Source: Petrosia ficiformis
Lineage: Eukaryota > Porifera > Demospongiae > Haplosclerida > Petrosiidae
Assembly (NCBI GenBank): GCA_947044365.1
Contig: OX345636.1
Span: 57,081,746 to 57,145,745, forward strand
Direction: 5' to 3'
Length of the DNA stretch: 64,000 nt
In this document: piece after piece, positions 25,601 through 35,222 of the stretch
Numbering within the stretch: position 1 is the first letter of the stretch
Layout: every line of letters begins with the position of its first letter
Notes under the pieces: model-generated
The model's database searches: none
Seen by the model: the letters and a program-made list of their open reading frames with translations, nothing else
What the model was told of the DNA's origin: nothing
Made by a program: the position numbers and the translations under genes

Positions 25601-25990
25601 TAGAACAAGCATAGCCCCTCACTCCTACAGTTAGAGTACCTGTAGTAAACCTCCTCTCCCATGTGAGTGTTGGTAGATGGAATAAATCAATAGAGTGGGT
25701 TATTTTCCTCTTCTCTTCATTGTCATGTACTTGAGGAAGATCCTTCTGGTTTCCTCCCCAAGAATATAAGGTATTATTAATGACTATAGTGGAGTGTTCA
25801 GTCCTCCATCCCAACTGATATTCACCTGATAATGAACAATCAATACATGATTATAATAACATGACAAGTAACACACATATTTAACAAATACTTGTTATCT
25901 AATATTATTAATACACAAACCAGTACTTGTTTATTAATAACTACATATTAAAATATCTAATGTATCAAGTGTTTATAACTCACTAGCCAT
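16317..25990 (-). CDS. Kelch-coiled-coil-ZU5 protein with conserved C-terminal domain
   Basis: I read about 21 coding exons on the minus strand: 25990-25984, 25825-25327, 25285-25114, 23553-23372, 23315-23165, 23106-23044, 22982-22869, 22815-22678, 22621-22514, 21818-21627, 21569-21087, 20870-20775, 20717-20619, 18597-18523, 18476-18387, 18286-18224, 18068-17950, 17880-17725, 17167-16986, 16936-16874 and 16681-16317. Nearly all have GT/AG borders and matching phases. Order: kelch repeats, coiled coil, ZU5, a Ser/Asp/Glu-rich linker, a ZU5-distal domain, and a helical C-terminus. ZU5 domains occur in ankyrins, UNC5 and PIDD, often with death-fold partners, so a cytoplasmic scaffold or signalling role is plausible but inferred. 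Two problems: the exon 2/3 junction does not keep frame, and exon 19 has an A8 run (17013-17020) that shifts frame by one. It may be a recent pseudogene or carry sequence errors. Total length is about 1,140 codons. Confidence 0.8.
18899..20250 (+). mobile_element. Family C element, copy 3, inside an intron
   Basis: The 5' end GACCCTCGCCTACGTAGC (near 18911) and the 3' end TACCCTTCCGTCTACGC (near 20216) match copies 1 and 2, and GTAACCGTGAGTTATAAA near 20040 is shared. The copy is about 600 bp longer than the others because of extra AT-rich sequence at roughly 19100-19700. It lies inside the intron between the 20717-20619 and 18597-18523 exons of the ZU5 gene and explains that intron's 2-kb size. 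Confidence 0.75.
21087..21569 (-). other. ZU5 domain exon
   Basis: One 483-nt exon carries the whole ZU5-like domain. Its core, FRLHFPQGTISPSDTCEVVV, is followed by FPEGTELVSAVYAISF and PVKLDCVSL, which matches the ZU5 pattern (I-P-x-G-A-I and later PV-L motifs). Near the end there is a hydrophobic stretch (FCLIGIVLYLFTLPV). The paralogous copy at 35333-35845 has a polar, acidic sequence there instead. Confidence 0.8.
21627..23553 (-). other. Coiled-coil exons of the ZU5 gene
   Basis: Seven exons between the kelch and ZU5 blocks encode Leu/Glu/Lys-rich helix, for example ETERMLEKKIFEKESELLKL and QMETKLKSLNLQMEEFKKIE. This predicts an elongated or self-associating rod. The last exon ends in AAVQFSYMIPVTG, which directly precedes ZU5 and is also the point where the inverted duplicate at 35223 begins. 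Confidence 0.75.
23690..24600. repeat. ACAT/ATGT-rich simple repeat in intron
   Basis: About 0.9 kb made almost wholly of interspersed ACAT, ATGT and CATA tetramers on both strands, within the 1.56-kb intron between kelch exon 3 and the first coiled-coil exon. Many long open frames appear on both strands (Met, Tyr, His, Thr and Ile only) and are artefacts of the repeat. Confidence 0.9.
24601..24838. mobile_element. Foldback MITE in intron
   Basis: Outer ends ACTAGTTAATTACA (24600-24614) and TGTAATTAACTAGT (24824-24838) are inverted repeats. Inner arms beginning ACAAGAATGATAAG and ending TTATTATTCTTGT also pair. The central part is the same ATGT-type repeat as its surroundings. Confidence 0.75.
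25114..25825 (-). other. Kelch-repeat exons of the ZU5 gene
   Basis: Exon 2 reads ASEYQLGWRTEHST at its start and contains successive blade signatures YSWGGNQ, FYYGGNC and LVLGGYGP. Exon 3 adds LIVIGGSSEF. This gives about four kelch-type GG motifs, fewer than the five to seven of a closed propeller, so the domain looks shortened. The only usable donor at the end of exon 2 (25326) gives a 41-nt intron and puts exon 3 out of frame. Either an exon is missing from my model or the gene is damaged here. Confidence 0.75.
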
Positions 25991-28900
25991 TATATAGAGA
26001 CAAAAACTTAAGAGCCACACCTTGTGGTATGTAAAGAGTCAACACTGGTTGCCAAGTGATCACATGATAGCATGTGAGAGTTATATGAATATTGTTGTTA
26101 TAATTAATGACAATTAAGAGGTCATATAATAATCAAAAAACAGTTAAACAGGTTGAATAACACACCAATCAATAATAATTATTTTGAAAATTTCAATAAA
26201 CAAAAAAAATAACTAAACAATATTTAATCACTACACAACTCCAAAAATTATTAAAATTTTTCATTTGACACACAAAATCACATGAAAATCACATGATTTA
26301 GCTTTAGACTTTTATCCAGTCTCAGAGTCACTCTACTCAAATACAATACATCAGGAATGGATGGAAGCCACATCAGTACCAAACTGCTGTTGTTTCTTGT
26401 TTACTTTAATTTGTTGCTCAACTTTACGTACTCTTTACCTGTATAAATTAAACATAAACTATATGTATTATACACAGAAATATATTATACAGGACAGTAC
26501 ACCTTTGCTCCTCATAATAGCATGAGAATTTCAATACTATGATTACATGCAAACATGTTATTATAAGTTTTTTATAACATATCACACATTTCAGAATAAG
26601 AAATATGTCAGCTACAATTATAATTGTACAAAACATGATACTTGTGTGAATACTAATTACAATTTTTACTCTGCTAAGACTAAAATTTGTTGGCTTCCTA
26701 CACAAAGTGACATCTCATTATTTACACTCAATATCTGATTTATATATATAATATATATTATAATATAGCTATATATATAAAAGCGATAGACACATACTCA
26801 TTTTAACAGACACACATCATTATGACAGACATATAACTGGGTACATACCCATTATAATAGAAACATTTTCCTTATAGTAGATACGTATTCATTCTAACAG
26901 ACATGACTAAAACACAATACGGAATGGAATACGAAACAAAAACCGGGAACACAGCCACACCCACTAATGTGAACGACAAATAAAGTCACAGAGAAAATTC
27001 AAGAATACCAGTTCACTCATCAATCAGTCATTTCTTTATTAGTTAATATTATATACCAAAAAATAATGGCATTGAAACTACGTTTATAACAATATAAAAA
27101 GTATCCCTATGATTGCTTTTTGGTGACTATCAATCATTGCTGACATATCCCAGCTCTAGTGTCTCTACCCCTTTCTGTGTACTCTGAATACTGGGGCCTA
27201 AATAAGTAAGTGTAACTGTAGTCTAAGTACACAGAAACTGAAGTACTCCCAAGATTCTAACATAAATCATTACTGATAATTTCCTCATGACTGAAACTCA
27301 GCTGTTAACTACTTTCTTACTTGTTAAAGATTGTCATGTCACTTCTCCAAAAATTCATAAATAAAGGCTTAGTTTTATAAGATACGAATATTGCATTAAG
27401 AGAATAAAACTATAATATGATATTATAACTCACACAATATAATTGATCATATCATCAATACTACTACTGTATTGATTATATCAAAATAAATAGCAAGATA
27501 ATATCTAAAAATCACACAAATTTCAATAACAATAATAATTCTTTCAGAACTTATATCATAACTGTTCTCACTACACTTGTATACATTTCATATATTCCTA
27601 ATATTCCCTTTTACATTGTTGATTAATATTGTCCATTGTTTATTTGAGGTAAATATTTTCTTTCTTGTATATAGTATATCTTATATATATTACTCCTTTT
27701 AAATGATTCCTATATACTAGAATAATAACTAAAGTACTCCTTCATAGCAATATTCATTTGATAATCACCAGTCAAGTATCTTCTTAAGTAAATACATTTG
27801 GCAATGGAAGTTACAGTGTCTAGCCACAACATATGAAACCCTACTCATACATACACATTATATAGAGCATAGTTATATTGCAAGTGTGAGGGATATATTC
27901 AGTTTAAGAAATGGAGCACGAGGAACAAGGACACATAGTGCCCATGTTCTGAATGCTTTAAACTGTATATTATCCCCTGCATGAGGGGCAAAAACAATTT
28001 TTGTCATTCGATCACTGTTTGGGGTCATAACCATAACAACTGCATGACGTCTATGGAATCATTTAGCACTACTATTTTAAACTTAAAATTCATTAAAGTA
28101 ACCACAGGGATATAACCTAAACCATCCTAAAACCACAGTGCTTTATCTGATTTGTAGTATTAGCAGTTTCTTTGATATGCATCATCATAATGACATAATG
28201 TATAATACATACATCTAATAATATTATTATATCTAATAGGGAAGACCTTATAATGACAATTCATTATAGCAGTTTACATAAGTATTGATTATGACTTCTT
28301 ATAATAACATACATATGTATTGTAATTGTACTAGTATACTACATTGCTAGACATACATGTACATAATACATGATGATGATATATATATAAAATGGGGGCC
28401 TATATGAAGTCGAATGTGAAGCTGGTGAACAAGCAAGCTAAGAACGAAGTTGAGGTTGTACTAGGGGGAGGGGTAGATGAAACTTCAGTCAGTTTCTAGT
28501 TTTGCCAGCTTCTTGCTGCATACAATCTGGTTCAATTCTGTATGTTTTGGAAGCCACACCCACCCGGGGGTATAATTATTGGACCTAAATGTTTTCACTG
28601 ATAGTTTATTTTCAGAAACAAAGCTAAACACACCCTTCCAGTGGTGGAGGGGGCGGTGGGCGTGAAACCCTGCCAGAGTAACTGTAGTTGCTCTCTGAGA
28701 AAGATCGGAGTTTGATAGTGCCTAGAAAGGTAGATTTTATGGTTTCACTGAAAAGCTACAGAATTCAGCTTTCTTCAGCCTCTTGTAACTATAAAAGTAA
28801 AATGAATTTGCAGAAAACAGCTATGAACATTTTCTCAAAATACCTTGTACTTGGTGCACGCCATGTATGGTGTGCGTGGCTTTCGTGGTTCTTACAAATG

Positions 28901-29051
28901 AAAAAATGGCGATTTTTTATACGTTTTATAACTGCAGGGACAGTCTAAAGATGTTTAGAAGATATGAAGGTTGGTATCACATCCAATTTTACTCTTATTA
29001 TATTATATTGTATTTTGAAAGTGATTGGAGTCGCATCCACCCACTCCCTAG
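25991..29051. other. Intergenic region upstream of the kelch/ZU5 gene
   Basis: About 3 kb without a supportable gene. A short imperfect tandem of CATTnTAACAGACACA-like units lies at 26795-26910. At about 27098 a solo ATCCCTATGATTGCTTT matches the ends of the long-inverted-repeat element at 49831. A GC-richer patch at 28385-28700 includes poly-G runs but no recognised feature. Confidence 0.5.
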
Positions 29052-29984
29052 TACTACCTTAAAGAAAAAAAGAAGGATGATGTAGAATATACTTGTCCTG
29101 TTTGTTTGGAAACCATTGTAGACGCTTCAAATGGATCCCTCGGCGAAGAAGCAATTTTTTGTGAGGGTAGTTGTAGCACATGGCTACATAGGAGGTGTGC
29201 TGGTCTCTCTCAAAGTTCATTTCAAGCTGTTTCCAGATCCGTGCCATCTTTCTATTGTCCACACTGCCGTCTAGATGCTCAGGAAAGTGAAATCATTTCA
29301 CTTAAGTCATCTATACAAAAGTTAACAAAAGATGTGAAATGCCTTTACTCCATGATGTCGGACAGGATGCCCTCATTTTCTTCCACTATGTATCAGAATA
29401 GTGACTCAAATAATGTAGAAAATGTACCCCCTTCCACAACCTATGCAAAAGTAACCTCTTTGTCCTGTAATAAGACTATCCTCAACTTGAACTCTGAGAC
29501 TACTGTTCAAAAAAGACAAAATAAGTTTGTCCCCATTCAAGAGAAGAAATTAGCGTCTTAATCTTTGGTATTCAGGAATGCCCCAAAGGTCTCTCTTGCC
29601 AATCCTGTTCAGAACGTGACAGTAAAACCGCAGTGTCTATTCTTTCCTGTATTGATTCAACTATATGCGATCAGAATATTAGTGATGTTTATCGTGTAGG
29701 AAAATATAATTTTGAAAGGCAGCGTCCCAGACCTACCTTAGTTAAGTTTATTAGATCAGCTGATGCTTCTAACGTCCTTTTCAAAAGAAATATGACACCG
29801 AAACCTTATGTTATTAAGCCTGATCTTTCTAAGTTGGAACAAATCAGAAATTCGGTACTCTTAAAGGAAAGATGGTCCTTGATTCAATCAGGCATCAACT
29901 GTAAGTCAATCAAAATACACAATCATTCAATATATGTATGTAACAAGATATATGGTAAAGTTGACCTTAATAACAAATTACAAC
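29052..29984 (+). pseudogene. LINE ORF1 with PHD-type zinc finger
   Basis: The open frame starts before 29061 and shows a Cys4-His-Cys3 pattern: CPVC (29094-29105), CEGSC, WLHRRC and CPHC (about 29266). A coiled-coil-like Ser/Leu region follows. A frame change near 29555 leads into IFGIQECPKGLSCQSC and a conserved RNA-binding-like block ending at KPDLSKLEQIRN...KIYGKVDL. In LINEs, ORF1 proteins bind element RNA. The frame is broken by the insertion at 29984 and resumes after 31090 with ITPIEITNPVPDP until a stop near 31294. Confidence 0.8.
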
Positions 29985-31089
29985 AAGATAATAAAAAAAC
30001 ATTTGCAATAAAAATGAAAGAAGATGTAGGGATGTCAAAACCCAAAAAGCATGCGAACAAGGTTGGGAAGCTAACATAGGACCCAAAATCACTTCCATAT
30101 AACCCTACATAAGTACTTACACTGCTATAGAACAAAATACAAAGAGCTGTACTTATGTAGGGTTATATGGAAGTGATTTTGGGTCCTATGTTAGCTTCCC
30201 AACCTTGTTCGCATGCTTTTTGGGTTTTGACATCCCTACATCTTCTTTCATTTTTATTGAAAATGTTTTTTTATTATCTTGTTTCTATTGTTTTTCTTCT
30301 GAATGGTGTGAATATTTTTTGTAGATTACAGAAATACTATATATCATTATGAAATCATACAAAAATAAATGCATTAAAATCTGTTCATCAATAAAAGTTA
30401 GACTTTTGTATTTATGTATTGATTATTATTCTCTTCCACTTACAGATGATGTATATTCTCTATTTCACTTACAGCACTGTCTGCCGGGCCATCCTACAAG
30501 AAGTAGTGTCAGTCACTGTGTCAACCATTCAGTATTCCAATGCTTATCATAGTATACAATATTATTATACAATGGCTTTAATATTAATAATTATTATATT
30601 CATTATTATAAGAATGTATTTGCTCACAAATGTTATTACTATTCCGATGCTTACAGCTTCCATATTCTGAGTTCACGAATGCGCATGCGTAATTAAATTC
30701 CACTTTGGAAAATGGCGTCTAATTCGAGATCAAATCTTGGTAGTCGTTGAGACTGTCTTCTTTCATAGTATCTGTAGATATCACCTCGATACTTGTAGAC
30801 CAGAATTTTACTATAAATGCGACTGGAATGGTGCTAGAATCATTGTGATAGTTCAACAAACAAAAAAATAATTTGTCTGAAAAATATTATTAAAAATATG
30901 AAGATTTTGCCAGTTTGGCCACCCACCGGTTTTCTACCTTAGCGACATTGTTTGGCCATCTAGAAGATGTTGGTAGTCATAAAAACACTCTATATGAATA
31001 GGTATGTGTGTATTAAAACCTATTGAAATGTATGGGCAGCCATTTTTTTTCCGTGCCATCCCTACATAGAGAGTACTACCGTACTCTCT
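29984..31089 (+). mobile_element. Family A element, copy 2, nested in the LINE
   Basis: Foldback arms at about 29984-30116 and 30149-30283 match those of copy 1. The body continues to a terminal hairpin at 31068-31089 (9-bp arms AGAGAGTAC and GTACTCTCT around TACC). LINE coding sequence is interrupted at its left edge and resumes just after the hairpin, so the true element boundaries can be read here directly: about 1.1 kb. Confidence 0.85.
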
Positions 31090-31294
31090 GATATACGTCT
31101 GAGGAGTATATTATCACTCCCATAGAAATCACTAACCCAGTACCAGACCCTATGACCTTGAATAAACTTTGCCCTGCCCCTTCTGAATTGGCTAACACTT
31201 CCCCTGTAGATTCAGTTAATCTAAATGTTAATTCTCTTGTCCAAATTCCCGAACAGGGAAACGTAAATTCACAATTGGAAGATAATTCCGATTG

Positions 31295-32905
31295 ACTAGA
31301 TTCTCATTTAACAGTCTGTTTATTTAACGCTAGAAGCATTGTTCGTAAATTAAGGGAACTTCAATCATTTATTTATTCTTTTAATTTTAAAATCATCGGC
31401 ATTACTGAGTCCTGGCTTACTAGTGACATCTATAATAATGAAATTCTCCCAACCAATTATAATATTTATCGTAATGATCGCCTTTCTAAAGGTGATGGTG
31501 TTCTGCTAGCTATTCATGAGTCAATTAATTCATCTTTAATAAACTCACCTAATGATATAGAAATCATCACAGTTAAAGTGTTCACTGTTCCCAATATCAT
31601 CATTTGTCTTGTGTATATACCGCCTAATGTTACTGATTTTTATTTCAACTCCCTTCTGATGTACTTGAGAAGTTTACATGTCTACCATAAATTTATCATC
31701 ATGGGCGATCTAAATTTCCCTGATATAGATTGGGACACAATAACAGGATCTAACAGATTTTCTTCTCTCTTTTGCGATCTAACTTTCGATCTAAATTTGT
31801 CCCAGTTAATTCATCACCCTACTCACATCAAGGGTAATATACTTGATCTTGTCCTGACCAATGACTACACCCTAATATCAGATGTCAAAGTAGATTGCGA
31901 CAGGAAATTATTTTTATCTTCCAATAATTTTCCCATGTATTTCTCAATTATTTCTCAAAATGTAAAACATTTCTCACCTAAACAAAATTTATCATACATC
32001 TTCAAAAAAGGTAACTTTGACTTCTGTTACGCTTCAACTAACATAAATCTCATTTGGTCAGAACTCAAACAAATCATTACTAGTGCATTTGCAAATTTTA
32101 TTCCCGTATGGAGAAATAGTCCTCATAATGCTCCCAAGTGGTTTAATTCTGATGTGCGTCATAACCTTAATTGCATTCATTCCCTGAGAAGGAAGTATAA
32201 AAAAATCCAAATATTCTTCTTAAACAAAAATTAGAACACTCCGAACTTCTTTTACAATCAATCATGTCCTCAGCCAAATCAACATTTGAAGAAAAACTTA
32301 TTAAAGACTGTGCTTATTCTAACAGCAACAAATTATTTGGTTATATTCGTAGTTTAACTAACTCTTCATCAATACCCCATACTGTTTACTTTGAAAACCA
32401 AAGTGCTGCTACCGATAAAAATAAGGCCTCAATGTTTAACACTTATTTTCACTCAGTTATGACTCACAGTGATTTTGCTCTGCCTTCCCCATGTGATCTT
32501 CCGGTATCGGAATCTTCACTTGTCAATATTACGATTTTGGATTCCGAATTTTATGACGCTTTGATTTTATTAGATGAAACCAAGGCCATGGGTATTGATG
32601 GTATTCCGCCTATTATCTTGAAGCATTGTGCACTTGCTCTATATAAGCCATTTCACCAACTTTTTTTGCTGTATCTTAAGCAAGGCTGTTTACCTTCAGA
32701 ATGGAAAGTTCAAAGTATTACCCCAGTACCTAAATCAGGAGATCTTACTTCTGTTAAAAACTACAGACCTATTACTCTACTTTGTACTATCTCCAAGGTG
32801 CTTGAACACCTTGACTACAACAAAGTTATAGATTTTTTGTCTAGATGCCTATACTCTAAGCAGTTTGGTTTCATCAAAAATAGCTCTTGCCTGCAAAACT
32901 TATGA
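31295..32905 (+). pseudogene. LINE ORF2: endonuclease and partial reverse transcriptase
   Basis: The APE-type endonuclease motifs appear in order: FNARS (31336-31350), TESWL, VYIPPN, GDLNFPDIDW and LDLVLTN. The final catalytic motif, normally SDH, reads SNN in LSSNNFPMYFSI (about 31920), so the enzyme is probably dead. A frameshift in the A7 run near 32200 moves into KQKLEHSELL. The RT start is recognisable: AMGIDGIPP, WKVQSITPVPKSGD, NYRPITLL and KQFGFIKNSSC. The coding region then stops at 32905 before the YADD box. ORF2 of a live element would nick target DNA and prime reverse transcription. Confidence 0.85.
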
Positions 32906-32906
32906 G

Positions 32907-33052
32907 CAGCCACAATGGCTTAGAAAATGAACAGCCACAATGGCTTAGAAAAATAAGGAAAAATTGAACACTGGATGCCCAGTCTTGAGAACCGGGAATG
33001 GTGGGTTAAAGATCTTTGATGGTATGCCAACTCTCCCCACTCATCCAGTGTC
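32907..33052. repeat. Short tandem and small inverted-end unit
   Basis: GAGCAGCCACAATGGCTTAG is repeated almost exactly 26 bp later (32907 and 32931). Just after, ACACTGGATG (near 32968) and CATCCAGTGT (near 33050) bound an 85-bp unit. These sit exactly where the LINE is cut off and may belong to whatever replaced its 3' end. Confidence 0.6.
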
Positions 33053-33370
33053 CATATAACAATAATTACAATAAAAATAGTACACTTAAATAACAAGTAC
33101 ACAACATAATGCAACTCACAAACCAAGAAGAGAAGCACAGAGCTGCCGTAAACCCAAGTTGGTTACAAGCATGTCCAAGGTTTGATATCAGTGAGGCACA
33201 CCAAGCACCTGCTCCTACAAAAGCAGCTGGCCATCACTGTCCACCCATTCAACACACAAAAGAAGTACTGATCAGTACTGATTATAATTTGGAAGAAGCA
33301 CTGATAAGTACTAATTAATGTCTAGCACGTCTAATAGTCACATTTCTAGTTAAGTTCAGTTTAACATTAA
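33053..33370. other. Unassigned sequence between two retroelements
   Basis: A mid-GC stretch at 33109-33270 has an open frame with no recognised domain. It lies between the LINE truncation and the Penelope-like relic. It may be the terminal repeat of the latter, but I found no matching copy. Confidence 0.35.
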
Positions 33371-34914
33371 CGGGCAGGCAAATACCTTCCTCTATAATTA
33401 TGTTTGCGTATATTACAATTAAATTTAGAATAAATAGGTGCATGTATTTTGCAAACCTTTTAAAAAATAAAACATAGCTTTGTATACCAGAAACCTTGCT
33501 GTATTAAATGACTAGTTAACTTATAGTGTCTGTGTGCAAAATCTTTAAAAGAATCGCATATCCTACCATTTCTTATTAATTGTGAAATATACACTCCATA
33601 AGCAGGTTTAGTGGGAACATTACTGCATAAATGTGGAAAGTTAACTATATTAAAACCAAAATTGTCTCTTTTATTAAAAATGGTAGTGTGATATTTCTCG
33701 TTTTCTATTGTAATTAATATATCTAAATAGGATATCATATAGTGGGACTCTCTGTAGTTCTTTGGAGTTCTAACTCAGGAGGATATATGTTAGGAATAAC
33801 TTTTGTAAATCTATTATTATTTAATGTTAAAAGATCATCAATATATCTGGTAGTGTAAGAAAACTGTTTAGCTAAGTGTATATTACTTTTGATAAGATCT
33901 TTCATATAGTTATATTCATAATAGAATAAAAATAAATTAGCTAAAAAAGGAGCACAATCAGTACCCATCGGAATTCCTATTTGCTGCCTAAATTATATCT
34001 TTACCTACTTTAATGTATATGTTATCTATCAAGAATTCCAGCATTTCTATCAGTTTATCCTCTTTAATATTTTTGCTGCAACTTGAATGTCTAACCAATA
34101 TGCTTTACCAAACTTATTTACAACTAGGTATATATATGCAATTTCTAACTCTATATGCTTCCTGGATGAGAGCCCTAAGTGCTAATTTTAAAGAGACATG
34201 TGGAATACTTGTATACAGTGTAGAAAAATGAAAGCTATCAAAATGTTTTGCCTTAGTAAAGTCATTAATTGTGTGAAGTTTGTCAAGGACCTGTTGTGAA
34301 TTATTAATTATCCAAAAACAGTTAACACCGGTATTATTATAAATGCCATGGCAATATTCTTTAAAATGAGTAGTTATAATAGTAAGACATGTGGTGAGAA
34401 GTTTAGATAATGCCTTAGTGGTACATTTATGTGAAGCAGCAATAAATCTCTTTCCGTAAGGATTTTTATGTAATTTAGGTAGCCAGTAAAATTAAAGGAT
34501 GGCATGACTTCCATGTTAGGTTCTACCTTGATAATTATTCTTATTCATATATTTCACATGTTTGGATATTATATGTGCAATATTAGCATTATCTTTAAAA
34601 TAGGTTTGTGTGGCATTAAGTTTATCAAGAACCATCTCCATATAATACTTCTTACATACTATTATAAGATTGTTAGCTGCTTTATCTGCAGGAACCAAAA
34701 CAAACTTATTGTGGAGGTCTTCTAAATAATCTAAATGTAACTTATCTTTAAATACATGTTTTTTACGTTTATTAATATGTTTTGCCCTTAGCTGCTGTAT
34801 CCTTTTATCAATGTGTTCATGAACATTTATCTCCCATTCATTTAACAAGGTTGAAAAGGTTCTCTGATTCGTTCCGTTTTTACAATTGGGAATCATTTTT
34901 ACGATTGTAATCAT
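33371..34914 (-). pseudogene. Penelope-like reverse transcriptase relic
   Basis: Read on the minus strand. 34914-34516 encodes an N-terminal region with FVLVPADKAANNLIIVCKKY. 34500-34013 is decayed. 33968-33735 carries MGTDCAPFLANLF and the active-site box RYIDDLLTLNN. 33738-33460 gives SYLDILITIENEKY, PAYGVYISQLIRNGRIC and the end of the thumb. Similarity continues weakly past a stop to about 33371. The motif order is that of reverse transcriptases from Penelope-like elements; the clade is from recognition, and DIRS-like relatives are possible. Several stops and frame changes make it non-functional. No GIY-YIG endonuclease or hammerhead ribozyme was identified. Confidence 0.7.
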
Positions 34915-35222
34915 TTTTAAAAACGATTGAAACCGTTAAAGCAATCTTCGCACATGCTCATCTCAACAAGAAATCACATGAACGCCAAGTATGGACGTCG
35001 CCGGTGACAACTTACATTTTCAAACCCTCGCCTTGCTGCTTTGTCACAGCTAATAGAGTATGATTTTTGTATCTATGGCTTTCTCAAAAGGTCTTCTGTC
35101 AAAATATGTCAGTTAAAAGTCATTGCTGTTTAAAATGCATAAATTATACAAGGTTGTACAGAGGTGGGCGTTGTCCGTGGTACTACTATACATTCAAGCA
35201 CTCGCCTTGGACTCTTGGTTAT

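Larger units (their letters stand above)
29052..32905 (+). mobile_element. LINE retrotransposon, interrupted and 3'-truncated
   Basis: A non-LTR element in 5'-3' order: ORF1 with a PHD-type finger (29052-29984), a family A insertion (29984-31089), the end of ORF1 (31090-31294), and ORF2 with endonuclease and the first part of a reverse transcriptase (31295-32905). The PHD finger in ORF1 and the APE-type endonuclease suggest a CR1/L2-like clade; this is from recognition. It ends abruptly inside the RT at 32905, which is unusual because LINE copies normally lose the 5' end. No poly-A or 3' repeat was found. Confidence 0.85.
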
